From: an uncultured Pirellulaceae bacterium
GTDB lineage: Bacteria > Planctomycetota > Planctomycetia > Pirellulales > Pirellulaceae
Direction of reading: 5' to 3'
Length of the DNA: 64,000 nucleotides
Assembly (NCBI GenBank): GCA_937929805.1
Contig: CALFUT010000024.1
Span: forward strand, 26,962 to 90,961
Made by a program: the position numbers and the translations under genes. The number at the start of each line of letters is the position of its first letter. Position 1 is the stretch's first letter. The notes beneath the pieces were generated by a model. The model had not been told where the DNA came from. It searched no databases and saw nothing but the letters and a program-made list of their open reading frames with translations. Below, piece by piece: positions 52,792 to 61,863 of the stretch.

Positions 52792-53961
52792 CTAGCGAAT
52801 AACCGGTTCGACTACTCTTCGCCGTAGGATTCTTCCGTCATTGAGTGACCAGTCGTAGAAGTAACCAGAAATATTCTGACGCCCGTTGATTTTGTTCAAC
52901 GTATTCCCATCCGCGTACTGGCGAACGTGATTCAGAACTGCTTGGTCGGTTCCCCCAAAATCGTCTTTGTACCATTTGTAGATTTTGGTGGCACGCACGC
53001 CCAAGAGTCCTCGTTTCAGGGCTCGATTCGAATTGATGTACTCGTAGGCGGCACTATCCAGCCGCCGGTCTAGGTCGACCGCCGTCCACGCTGTGGGGGA
53101 CAAGTTGGGGCAGCCATACGACGCACAATTGAGAGCATAGTGAATTCTCGGATCATTCCAAACGGGACGAACGATCCCACTTTCGACGTCGTTCAGTGAA
53201 AGCGGCTTGCCCAAAACCGTAACGGCTCCTTCGTCGTCGAAGGGGCCCACGAAGTCCGTGAGCTTTTGCTTCACTTGTCGAATCGAACGAATCGGATAGT
53301 TGTCCAGCACGATATCAACCGTGCGAGCGTTATAAAGATTCAGCCAGAACGCTAGTTGCTCGTTTCGGTTCAGGATGCGAGTGTCGACGGATTGAAGTTG
53401 CTGCAGGTAGCACTTGAGTACCTGACGATCGTCACACGAAACCTGACCATACCTTAAGCGATTGACGCCACTGGCCCCGGTCACCATGTACTTGCTCAAA
53501 AAACAGTCCCACGCTGAGTGGTCGACCGTGTAAGAGGAATACGGATCGCTAATCTGAAAGATAGGATCCACCAGTGAGGAATCTGGAATGCCGGGCGAGC
53601 CTGAAGTACCACCCGAATCCGCGGGCAGTTGAGCGTCTGATGGTCCCTGTGCGGGGGTCGTCTCTTGGAAACCAGATTGGGGGGAGTATGAACCATCTGC
53701 AAACGAGGGTTCAAAGGGAACTGGCTGTGCCTCCGGCGCGGCGCTGTACGCGGGCGGTTGACTAATCGCGGACGGCGAAAAGACTTGCCCAACGTTTCCG
53801 GCCGGGGCAGAGAATGTTTGGGGTGAAGAAAATGACGGCGGCACTCCGGTTGCTCCGGCGGACGATGCTCCACGGGATCCCGATTGAACAGCAAAACAAG
53901 CAGGCCCTGACAGCAACACGATCCAGCAGCCGATCACAAAGATGAACTTGAAGCTGGGCAT
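52792..53961 (-). CDS. Exported DUF547 domain protein
   Basis: A 389-residue protein with a Sec signal (FIFVIGCWIVLLSGPACFA) and a Pro/Ser/Ala-rich linker of about 100 residues. The DUF547 domain at about 150-360 shows NRNEQLAFWLNLYNARTVDI, ALNCASYGCPNLSP with two invariant Cys, and YKDDFGG. The function of DUF547 is unknown; the fold is suspected to be an enzyme or ligand-binding module, and family members are often found near methyltransferase or radical SAM genes. Here it is the next leftward gene upstream of the radical SAM cluster, about 280 bp away, so a functional link is possible but unproven. Confidence 0.85.
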   Translation of the reverse strand: MPSFKFIFVIGCWIVLLSGPACFAVQSGSRGASSAGATGVPPSFSSPQTFSAPAGNVGQVFSPSAISQPPAYSAAPEAQPVPFEPSFADGSYSPQSGFQETTPAQGPSDAQLPADSGGTSGSPGIPDSSLVDPIFQISDPYSSYTVDHSAWDCFLSKYMVTGASGVNRLRYGQVSCDDRQVLKCYLQQLQSVDTRILNRNEQLAFWLNLYNARTVDIVLDNYPIRSIRQVKQKLTDFVGPFDDEGAVTVLGKPLSLNDVESGIVRPVWNDPRIHYALNCASYGCPNLSPTAWTAVDLDRRLDSAAYEYINSNRALKRGLLGVRATKIYKWYKDDFGGTDQAVLNHVRQYADGNTLNKINGRQNISGYFYDWSLNDGRILRRRVVEPVIR

Positions 53962-54372
53962 AATGAAACTCGCTATGGTGTGAATTTGATACTACAAACG
54001 GATCATAGAGAACGAACAAGATTGAATTCGGCGGTAAACCAAATGCTGCAGCTGCTTTTGCCGATCTGGTTGCAACTCGATTAAGCGTTTTGCCTAGAGC
54101 GATACGGTAGCGGCCCCGAAAGGAACCGACGGTCTCCTAAGACACGTTATCGATCGTTAATCTCCGTGGAAGTAGCGGTTTTTTGATCGGTTATGCAACT
54201 TACAGACCGCGGTACCGTGGCGCGGGTCTCAGAGAACGCGTTTGCCCCTTAATCTTGCGGGATTTACGTCAAAAAAATGATTTGGCTCAGCTATTGATGG
54301 CATGTCGCCGATTGCCTATACTCTGTGATTCAAATTTCCGAGGAAAATCGCGGTTAAGCCCGCCCCAGACCG
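53962..54372. other. Divergent intergenic region
   Basis: About 410 bp between the DUF547 gene and the small basic protein gene. It presumably carries both promoters. No repeat or RNA is recognised. Confidence 0.3.
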
Positions 54373-54582
54373 ATGACGATTGACAAAAGCCTGAAAATTA
54401 AAGCCGGTTCCGTGAAGATGCGGAACGTTTTGACTCGAGCCGAACGCCTGACCAAGTTGATCGAGGCCGATCGATGGAGCGAGGGAGATCCGATTTATGG
54501 GATCCCGAAAGTTCGCGTGGTTAAGATTTCGATGAAGAAAAAGAAGAAGGTCAAGAAAGAGGACGAAGCCGAGGGCGCATAG
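54373..54582 (+). CDS. Small basic protein (Planctomycetes/Verrucomicrobia/Chlamydiae type)
   Basis: A 69-residue, Lys-rich protein starting MTIDKSLKIKAGSVKMRNVL, with LTRAERLTKLIEADRW in the middle and a poly-Lys stretch (KKKKKVKKEDEAEG) at the end. It matches the small basic protein family known from the PVC superphylum, thought to be associated with ribosomes or nucleic acid, though direct evidence is limited. It is monocistronic, followed by its own terminator at 54656, as expected for an abundantly expressed protein. This is one of the better taxonomic markers in the window. Confidence 0.85.
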   Translation: MTIDKSLKIKAGSVKMRNVLTRAERLTKLIEADRWSEGDPIYGIPKVRVVKISMKKKKKVKKEDEAEGA

Positions 54583-54655
54583 CGATTTCTGGCGGGCTTG
54601 GGCGATGACTGATTGGTCAACGCCGACGCAACTCAAACGAAAAAGTCACAATAAG

Positions 54656-54680
54656 ACGCAGCCTTTGGCTGCGTTTTTTT
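54656..54680 (+). terminator. Rho-independent terminator of the small basic protein gene
   Basis: ACGCAGCC and GGCTGCGT form an eight-base-pair stem around TTT, followed by six T. The position, about 75 bp after the stop, suits the small basic protein gene. Confidence 0.85.
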
Positions 54681-54813
54681 ATGTTCGGGTCGGTTTGTGA
54701 GGCACGCTCGGCTTGAGCCGCTTTTGTCGAAGTTCTGCCATCTAGACGGAGCATCAACGTTGCCACGCAATTTCGCACTGACAATCTGGTTCAGGCCGCC
54801 GGCTTAGGACCAT

Positions 54814-54844
54814 AAAAAAACGCACCATGAAAAATCATGGTGCG
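54814..54844 (-). terminator. Rho-independent terminator of the leftward beta-helix gene
   Basis: CGCACCATGA and TCATGGTGCG (54821-54844) pair perfectly around a short loop. Read on the minus strand, the stem is followed by seven T (54814-54820). It ends the transcript of the gene at 54905. Confidence 0.85.
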
Positions 54845-54904
54845 CTATTGTAAGTGTGGTCTCTTCGCCGCGGGAAAAAACGGCGGCTCAGAGTTCAAAC
54901 GCGA

Positions 54905-56845
54905 TCAATCGCCAAGATTGTCTCGGACGATGTTGCTGCCGATCGTATTGTGCCCAAAATCGGCGATGCCGGATTCTAAATTGGATCGAATGACGTTATC
55001 GGATACCGTGTTGTCCATCGTCGAATTGTTCAAAAGAACGCCGCTGCGTTCGTTCTCAAAGACAAAAGAGTTAACGATCGAGTTATCAGCACACGTCAAC
55101 ATCAGGATTCCGTGCCCATCATTACCGGTTGAGTTAAGGTCATCCAGTTGGTTGCCCGTTGAAGTTCGCACTCGATAGCCATGTCCCCCGTTGAAGCGGG
55201 CACGATCGTCGAACAGCATACAGTCGGTCGCGTCGTCGATGCTGAATCCGTGTGAACCATTGGAGCGTGCAAGGTTGTTCACAAGCATGTGACCGTGGCC
55301 TTCAACCGCGAAACCTCTCAGTCGACTATTGAGAGAAACGTTGCCAGTGAAATCGAAGTAACTTCCTGCAACCCGGAAACCATGTATGTTGTTTAGATAG
55401 GCCCGGTTTGAATCAAACGTCGCGGTATGCGTATCCATCAGACGATAGCCACTGCCATGATTCCGATGGGAATTGTTTCCTTCGAGCACAACTTGATCGC
55501 TCAGGATCCGCACCCCATCGTTGTCGCAGCGGCGAATTTCAGAGTTCTTCATCGTGAATCCATTGCAGCCCGATTCGACCAAGACCCCAACGTTTCCAGC
55601 TTCATGTACAAAAAGACTTTCTAAAACCACGTTCTGCGAGTCAGTGTCGACATGAATACCTCGGCGGCCGCCTTCGATTTCCAGCCCAGCTAAGACCACG
55701 TCACTCGCTTCGATGGTGACAGTATCCACATCATCATTGGCGGCGACAATTGCGGCGTCGGCAAGGCCTTCGATGGTAACGCTCTTGTTGATGGTCACGT
55801 TTTCGGTCACTTGCCCCGTCAACTCGATTACATCTCCGTCCGAACAAGCAGCCAAAGCTGCGGCGAGGGTTTCAAACTGGCCGGGCACACTAACTGGACC
55901 GTCGAATCCACCATCAGTTGGCTCACCGTCGGGGTTGCCGTCAGAGTTGCCGTCGGGGATCGTAATGACGAAATCATCGAAGAACGCCTCTTCATCCTTC
56001 GAGGTACGCCAATCTCCGTTGCCGCCATAAAAAGTACTGAAGTACAGCTGATCGATCGCAAATGAGTCGTCCAACCGGTAGCGAATGTCCTGCTCGTTGA
56101 TGACCAAGACACCATCAATCCAGATTTGTTGAATGCCGTTAAATTCACCCGGCGTGTTCATGACAATACGCTGTGTGATTTGGTACCACTGATTGGAAAC
56201 GAATTCCGTTTGGCTGCCGTCTGGATTGAAAAAGAAATTTCTGTCTTCCTGTCTGCCGTCTCCTGAGAAACCCGAATCGGTATGCTTCGCGTAGGTAATT
56301 CCGCCAGAAGTCAATTGCTGAGGTTGACCAGATACGCCATTAAAATTCGTGCGCCACATCAAGCGACCGGCCCAACCATTGAAGCCGGTTGCTTGAGTGC
56401 TTCCTGTCGGTGCTGTGCCGCCCGCTAAGCCAGGTAGCTTTCCGCCGCGGACAAAGTCAAAGCCTGGTGCAAATCGGACCCGGTAACTAAGGGTCGCTTC
56501 TTCGTAAGACTCGCCGAATTCGTAAGGCCATTGTGCTCCGGTCTCTCGGGTGCCATGAACACCCGCTGGATATGACGTTGCCAACGCGCTGCCGGTGCCG
56601 CCAAAAGCTTGAGAACCACTAACGACTCGAACACGGCCTTCAGTCACGCCATTGTTAAACCGAGGTTCTCCAAAATCCGCATCCAAATCAGCGTCGGTGT
56701 AAGGACCTGCCTGCAGCGTATCGAAGTTCTCCGCAAAAATGACAGTTTGACAATTGGCAGTACGAGGCCCAAAGATACTGACAGCTCCGATCAAGAAAAG
56801 AACGATCGGGGCATTGGTAAATTTGGTAATGTAGGATTTAGGCAT
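54905..56845 (-). CDS. Secreted PL14-like / right-handed beta-helix protein
   Basis: A 646-residue exported protein. Signal peptide: APIVLFLIGAVSIFGPRTANC, cleavage near residue 28. Residues about 30-285 resemble the polysaccharide lyase family 14-like domain (YEEATLSYRVRFAPGFDFVR, GGKLPGLAGG, RLMWRTNF, GIQQIWIDGVLV, DDFVITIPDG). An Asp/Gly/Pro linker follows. Residues about 310-646 form a NosD-type parallel beta-helix with many HGF/HGY/GV turns. This suggests binding or cleavage of a marine polysaccharide such as alginate; the catalytic residues cannot be confirmed by eye. GGAG precedes ATG 56845. Confidence 0.75.
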   Translation of the reverse strand: MPKSYITKFTNAPIVLFLIGAVSIFGPRTANCQTVIFAENFDTLQAGPYTDADLDADFGEPRFNNGVTEGRVRVVSGSQAFGGTGSALATSYPAGVHGTRETGAQWPYEFGESYEEATLSYRVRFAPGFDFVRGGKLPGLAGGTAPTGSTQATGFNGWAGRLMWRTNFNGVSGQPQQLTSGGITYAKHTDSGFSGDGRQEDRNFFFNPDGSQTEFVSNQWYQITQRIVMNTPGEFNGIQQIWIDGVLVINEQDIRYRLDDSFAIDQLYFSTFYGGNGDWRTSKDEEAFFDDFVITIPDGNSDGNPDGEPTDGGFDGPVSVPGQFETLAAALAACSDGDVIELTGQVTENVTINKSVTIEGLADAAIVAANDDVDTVTIEASDVVLAGLEIEGGRRGIHVDTDSQNVVLESLFVHEAGNVGVLVESGCNGFTMKNSEIRRCDNDGVRILSDQVVLEGNNSHRNHGSGYRLMDTHTATFDSNRAYLNNIHGFRVAGSYFDFTGNVSLNSRLRGFAVEGHGHMLVNNLARSNGSHGFSIDDATDCMLFDDRARFNGGHGYRVRTSTGNQLDDLNSTGNDGHGILMLTCADNSIVNSFVFENERSGVLLNNSTMDNTVSDNVIRSNLESGIADFGHNTIGSNIVRDNLGD

Positions 56846-57705
56846 GAGCCATCTCCGGCTGGACAAAATGCACGTCTCCACAGCTGTAACGCTACTGAGT
56901 CGAACGGGCGTGGGTATCGGGTAAAAATTAGCAATGAGCCATCATGATTTAACCGTCACGCCTGTCAATTTGTAAAAGATAGGAAGAATGCGTTAAATAG
57001 GTTTTCTGTTTGTTTTTTCACGTTGAAATTTAGAAGATCGCACGAAAATTTGGCGGTAAGTTCGTGCTTCTAGCTATTTATCGCTCCCAGGCTTTTGGGT
57101 TGAAACAAGAAATCAAGCCTCAGCGGAAGCTATGGAGCGTTTGCTTAAGGTGCATCACATGGCCATAGATCCTGAAAAATCAGCGTTTGATCGGAGGCAA
57201 ACTCAAACAAAGCCGCGGTGCTAGAGGCACTATCTGAAAAGCCAGCTGTCGGCGAACGTGGTTAGCCGCAGTTGAGCTTATGTCCGTATCAATTCGTCTT
57301 GGTGATGCGGAGGCCCTCGAAGCCAGACCGAGAATGCGCGAGTTGGATCGCCTTTGATTTCTTCCAAGGGTACGGCTACCGGCTTGGCCCCAGTCTTTCC
57401 AAAGCGGCAACCTCGTTTCGCATTCGCTCAGGTTCGACACTGGTCGCAAGCAAGCCGAATAAATCGGAAATCCGCAACGGGCTCGGGAAAGGCGCCTGCC
57501 CCGAATACTTCACCAAAGATGTAGCGGCGTGCCACGCGGACGCCTGTTCTGCCGAAACTTCAGTCTCTATTCAGAGGCAGCTTCGAATCACAAACTGCTG
57601 TCGACCATTTGAGTTTGCACAGTTGCGGCAGTGTTTGGCAGTGTTTTCGAGACCTTGTTACCGGCCTACGAAATATCTGGCCTAAGACAGCGGCACGCTC
57701 GGTAT
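56846..57705. other. Long gene-poor interval
   Basis: About 860 bp. The part near 56950-57060 is AT-rich. Frames open at 57180-57449 and 57272-57685 have no ribosome site, motif or good composition. I see nothing that can be annotated. Confidence 0.35.
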
Positions 57706-57981
57706 CTACGCTGCCCGGCGGGTGGTGGCTGAAAGTTCGGCTTGCTGGAGAGTCATCTGCTGGTCGCCGTGTTGGTATTTGATCTCGTCCGCAGCGGATC
57801 GCCATACGGCTTTCGCGTCACCCAACGTCCAACGAACTCCGCAGAAGCGATCGTCTTCAAAGAGAAACGTTTCACGACAATCCTCAGCCGCGAGTCCGGT
57901 CATGGTCACCAGCCGGGTGACCGCGTTCGTTCTGGCTCGGATCAACGCAACTTGCCGTGAATCTGCTTGCTCAGGTGCCAT
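57706..57981 (-). CDS. Small hypothetical protein
   Basis: A 91-residue frame from ATG 57981. The product has a natural-looking amino acid order: a helical start (QVALIRARTNAVTRLVTMTG), then FLFEDDRFCGVRWTLGDAKAVW and DEIKYQHGDQQM, which read like a beta-rich domain seen in small planctomycete proteins. No Cys cluster, signal or membrane segment is present. It stands alone in a sparse region, with about 380 bp before the divergent LRAT-like gene. It might also be a remnant of a larger gene. Confidence 0.5.
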   Translation of the reverse strand: MAPEQADSRQVALIRARTNAVTRLVTMTGLAAEDCRETFLFEDDRFCGVRWTLGDAKAVWRSAADEIKYQHGDQQMTLQQAELSATTRRAA

Positions 57982-58364
57982 CAGCGTTCGACCGTTGAGG
58001 ATGCTTAAGTGAGGTGCCTGACTTGAATTCCCGTGCGGTCAAAGCAAGCCCATGAAGGCGTGTCGCTGAGAATGCGTTTTAGGTCAGGAACTACAACTAT
58101 CGTCTTGTTGGTTGGGCGTACCTAACTCCTGTCGTTACGACCGATACAGCTGATACAACCCTTAAACTTTGCCAAAACAGCCATTGGAATAGGTTCAAGA
58201 TTTTCTTGAACGCAACGAATTGAGAAACAGTCGACCTTCGACGGGGCGCTATTTAGTGGTTTTTGTGGGCTCGAAATACCTTCAATTGCCTTTTGCCGCT
58301 TGCCGCTCTAATATTCTGCCTCTTGAGCCCGACTTGGCTCATTTTCTTGTTTTGGACTTACCGC
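57982..58364. other. Divergent intergenic region
   Basis: About 380 bp between the small hypothetical gene and the LRAT-like gene. The LRAT frame is open back to a TTG at 58263, so part of this may be coding. Otherwise nothing is recognised. Confidence 0.3.
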
Positions 58365-59072
58365 ATGTCGTCAGCTTCCGAATACCAACCGGGCGATCAT
58401 TTACGAGTCGATTTCCGCTGGTATCAGCATCATGGAATCAGTTTGGGTGATGGCCGAGTGGTTCATTTTGGCCGGGGCGTTTTTGATCTCGAGAATGCGT
58501 GTGTCGAGGTTGTCACCGAGCAAGAATTCTCAGCGGACCGCCCGATCGCCGTGGTTGACTCGCCGATTGAGTTTGAACGCTCGGTCGTTGTGGAACGAGC
58601 CCTCGATCGAGTCGGCGAACGGGGTTACGAACTGTTTGACAACAATTGCGAACACTTTGCGAACTGGTGTCGTTCGGGTCAATCAAAAAGCCTTCAGGCT
58701 TCTGCTTTTGAAACCGTGGTCCGCCAGTCGGCCGCCGCGGGTACGCGAGCCACGGTTGGTCGGCAGTTGGTGTCGGCCTCCATCAAGCGGCTTCCTGTTA
58801 CGCTCGCACGAGCCTCAGCGGTGACCGCTCTAGCAGCCGACGCGGCTCAAGCCGTGACAGAACTGGTAGCGACATCCGCCGGGTGTGAGGACAAAAAGTC
58901 GAAACGAATTGGCCAGCGGGTCGGTTTTGGTTCCTCGGCCACGCTGGGATTTGCGGTGGGAGGTCCCGCCGGTGCGGCGTTCAGCGTTGGATATTGGGCA
59001 GTTGGGCAAGCCATCGGTCAGGCCACTGTGTCGAAGGCTCAGGCCGCTATCAAGAATGCGGCCACTCGATAG
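58365..59072 (+). CDS. LRAT-like (NlpC/P60-related) protein with C-terminal glycine-rich hydrophobic region
   Basis: A protein of about 235 residues from ATG 58365. Residues about 5-105 match an LRAT-type domain: GDHLRVDFRWYQHHGISLGDG carries the His pair and NNCEHFANWCRSG the catalytic Cys with its His. Human relatives are thiol acyltransferases and phospholipases; bacterial ones are poorly known. After a helical linker, the C-terminal 60 residues (VGFGSSATLGFAVGGPAGAAF and beyond) form a Gly/Ala-rich hydrophobic stretch that could insert into membranes. A longer version from TTG 58263 would add a hydrophobic N-terminus. Confidence 0.75.
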   Translation: MSSASEYQPGDHLRVDFRWYQHHGISLGDGRVVHFGRGVFDLENACVEVVTEQEFSADRPIAVVDSPIEFERSVVVERALDRVGERGYELFDNNCEHFANWCRSGQSKSLQASAFETVVRQSAAAGTRATVGRQLVSASIKRLPVTLARASAVTALAADAAQAVTELVATSAGCEDKKSKRIGQRVGFGSSATLGFAVGGPAGAAFSVGYWAVGQAIGQATVSKAQAAIKNAATR

Positions 59073-59181
59073 AGTCACATGGTCAATGGTATGATATGTG
59101 ATTCGCTCATGCGGTGACGTTTATTCGACACCCATCCTGCGTCGCGAACCTTTCGACCAACCAGCTTCCTCGGCCATACTC

Positions 59182-61452
59182 ATGATGACTCTTGTTGCTG
59201 CCTGCGCGTTTGGGCTTGAAGCGGTCGTCAAACGTGAACTGATCGCGTTAGGTTATGATGCAAAGGTTGGTCAGCCGGGGCGAGTCGAATTTGAAGGCAC
59301 TTGGGCCGATGTGTGCCGAGCGAATCTTTGGCTGCGAGTGGCCGATCGAATTCTGATCAAGGTGATCGAGTTTCCTGCTGCGGATTTCGATGCCCTGTTC
59401 GACACGGTCAAAGATCACGATTGGTCCGAGCTGATAGCGGCCGACGCTGCGTTTCCTGTCACCGGCCGGTCCCGACTTTCTCAGCTATCAAGTGTCCCGG
59501 CCATCCAGCGAACGGTGAAGAAGGCGATCGTCGAGGGTCTGAAGCGTGAGCACGGAACGAACGAGCTACCAGAAACCGGGCCCACTTTCAAAATCGATAT
59601 CGCGATCCTGAACGATGTGGCTCAGTTGACGCTCGACACCACCGGCGACAGCCTTCACAAACGCGGCTACCGAAAATTAACCGGGAAAGCGCCGATCAAA
59701 GAGACTCTTGCTGCGGCGTTGGTTGACCTGAGCGTATGGAAACCCGAACGAATGTTGGTCGACCCGTTTTGTGGAACGGGAACGATCGCGATCGAGGCCG
59801 CCATGATCGGATTGAAGATCGCTCCCGGATTGAATCGCTCGTTCGCGTGTTCGGATTGGAGTCAGATTTCGTCCGCCGCTTGGGCTGACGCGATCGACCA
59901 AGCAAAATCGGAAATCGTCGACGATGCCGACCTGCAAATTATTGGCTCGGACATCGATCCGGAAGCGTTGGAGATGGCCAAGTACCACGCGAAGCAAGCG
60001 GGTGTCGATCGGCAAATTCACTTTCGCCAACAGGCTTTTCACGAACTGAAAAGCCAGCAAAAGTATGGCTGCGTCATCACGAATCCACCTTACGGCGAAC
60101 GTTTGGAAGATCTTCGGTCGGTTCAACCGTTGTACGAAACCTTTCCCGGAATTCTGCAACAGCTGGATACTTGGTCGCTGTTCGTGATCACGAACGTTCC
60201 GAGTGTCGAGAAGATTTTCCAACGCCGAGCAACCCGACGTCGCAAGTTGTTTAACGGGCGCATCGAGTGCATGTACTATCAGTACCTTGGGCCGCGTCCG
60301 CCGAAAGGGTATTTCGACGACGACTACGTGGAGCCGGAAGCCGTGCCCGTTCCCGCCATTGAAGTTTCTGTCACTGCCCCCACCAACGCGATGGATCGGA
60401 CGACGCAAACGATCGTTGCTGCTGAACCAACCGCAAAGGTTGCGAATCAGAACCGTGCGGAAGAAACGTCGGCTCCCATTTTCGGTGGCTTGCAACCCAA
60501 GGATCATGAGCAGGCGGAGCTATTTCGCAGTCGGCTGACCAAGCGAGCGAGGCACTTACGGAAGTGGCCAACCAAACGCGGCGTCACTTGTTTTCGGTTG
60601 TACGATCGAGACATCCCCGAGATCCCTTTGGTGGTTGATCGGTACGAGGACAACCTGCATTTGACAGAATACGAGCGGCCCCACGAACGCGAACTGGGGC
60701 GTCACGCGGCGTGGCTTGAGCTAATGCGAACCACGGCGGCTGAAACTTTAGACGTGGCGGTTGAGCGAACGCATTTAAAATCGCGTGACCATGATGATCG
60801 GCAATACGAGAAAGTTGCCAACCAGCGGCAGCGGATCGAGGTCGAGGAAGCCGGCCTGAAATTTTTAGTCAACTTAACGGACTACGTGGACACCGGGTTG
60901 TTTCTGGATCACCGAAACACTCGGCTGATGGTTCACAGCGAAGCCAATGGGACTCGATTTTTAAACCTGTTTGCTTACACGGGATCGTTTACCGTTTACG
61001 CGGCGGATGCCGATGCGGATTCCACCGTAACGGTCGATCTGTCAAAAAATTACCTGCAATGGGCGCAGGATAATTTGAAGATCAACGGTTTACTTGGTCC
61101 CGAGCACAAATTCATCGACATGGACTGCATGGCATATCTGGAACGAGCAGTCTCAAAGAAAAAGAAGTTTGACTTGATCGTGGTCGATCCGCCGACGTTT
61201 TCGAACAGTAAACGGACCGACGAAGACTGGGACGTTCAGCAGCGGCATGTCGAGATGCTAAACATGATTGCCCAGATTTTGACGCCGGGCGGAGTCGTTT
61301 ACTTTTCGACCAACTTCCGCCGTTTTAAGTTTGACGAAGCGAACCTAGTCGGCTTTGAGACGATCCGAGAGATCAGCAAGCAAACGGTTCCAGAGGACTT
61401 CCGCAACAAACGAATCCACCGCTGCTGGCGGATGGAGAAGTCATCAGGGTGA
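59182..61452 (+). CDS. rlmKL: Fused 23S rRNA methyltransferase RlmK/RlmL
   Basis: A bifunctional enzyme of about 756 residues that makes m2G2445 and m7G2069 in 23S rRNA. The N-terminal THUMP domain (CAFGLEAVVKRELIALGY onward) and the RlmL methyltransferase (DPFCGTGTIAIEAA near residue 195; catalytic NPPYGERL near 305) are joined to the RlmK methyltransferase (NLFAYTGSFTVYAA near 600 and DPPTFSNSKR near 675). A linker of about 80 variable residues separates them. ATG 59182 (or 59185) gives the standard start; the GTG at 59098 would add a non-homologous leader. Confidence 0.94.
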   Translation: MMTLVAACAFGLEAVVKRELIALGYDAKVGQPGRVEFEGTWADVCRANLWLRVADRILIKVIEFPAADFDALFDTVKDHDWSELIAADAAFPVTGRSRLSQLSSVPAIQRTVKKAIVEGLKREHGTNELPETGPTFKIDIAILNDVAQLTLDTTGDSLHKRGYRKLTGKAPIKETLAAALVDLSVWKPERMLVDPFCGTGTIAIEAAMIGLKIAPGLNRSFACSDWSQISSAAWADAIDQAKSEIVDDADLQIIGSDIDPEALEMAKYHAKQAGVDRQIHFRQQAFHELKSQQKYGCVITNPPYGERLEDLRSVQPLYETFPGILQQLDTWSLFVITNVPSVEKIFQRRATRRRKLFNGRIECMYYQYLGPRPPKGYFDDDYVEPEAVPVPAIEVSVTAPTNAMDRTTQTIVAAEPTAKVANQNRAEETSAPIFGGLQPKDHEQAELFRSRLTKRARHLRKWPTKRGVTCFRLYDRDIPEIPLVVDRYEDNLHLTEYERPHERELGRHAAWLELMRTTAAETLDVAVERTHLKSRDHDDRQYEKVANQRQRIEVEEAGLKFLVNLTDYVDTGLFLDHRNTRLMVHSEANGTRFLNLFAYTGSFTVYAADADADSTVTVDLSKNYLQWAQDNLKINGLLGPEHKFIDMDCMAYLERAVSKKKKFDLIVVDPPTFSNSKRTDEDWDVQQRHVEMLNMIAQILTPGGVVYFSTNFRRFKFDEANLVGFETIREISKQTVPEDFRNKRIHRCWRMEKSSG

Positions 61453-61863
61453 TGCACTCATTAGGAATCGACCCAACAAAAATCTAGCGATTATGTGAAC
61501 CGGATCGCATTGGTGTCCGTATCACTCGCGGCAGCGGTCGCAGATTACTGCGGCGCAATCCGCATAACCGTCACGCCTTCGCGCCGAGCCGAAGTTTTGA
61601 GTCGTTTTCTTGTTGATCCGCCTAAACTCAGCACACGAGAGAGGCTCTGTCACCGTTAGAATCCGGCCAGCAAATCATTCATTTCATTGGAAAAACGGAT
61701 GTTTTGCCTTTCCCGGGCCAAAAATTGTCCTAACTTTAGCTGAAGTCGTAAAAAGGAAACGAAAGTTGAACGCGATGCCGTTTGGCAACGATCGACCGAC
61801 TTCGCCTGAAACGATTCGCCTGAAGTGCAGGTGAATTGATGAAGATTACTGGAGTACCCCAAG
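61453..61863. other. Intergenic region upstream of the Cys-rich secreted protein
   Basis: About 410 bp that should include a promoter and a leader of the gene at 61864. TTGTCC and TAAAAA with an 18-bp spacer near 61727-61756 is a weak promoter candidate. No gene or repeat is seen. Confidence 0.3.

Noticed and set aside
57272..57685. 137-codon frame in the gene-poor interval
   Set aside because: Cys/Arg/Ser-heavy composition without motif; no ribosome site; probably chance.
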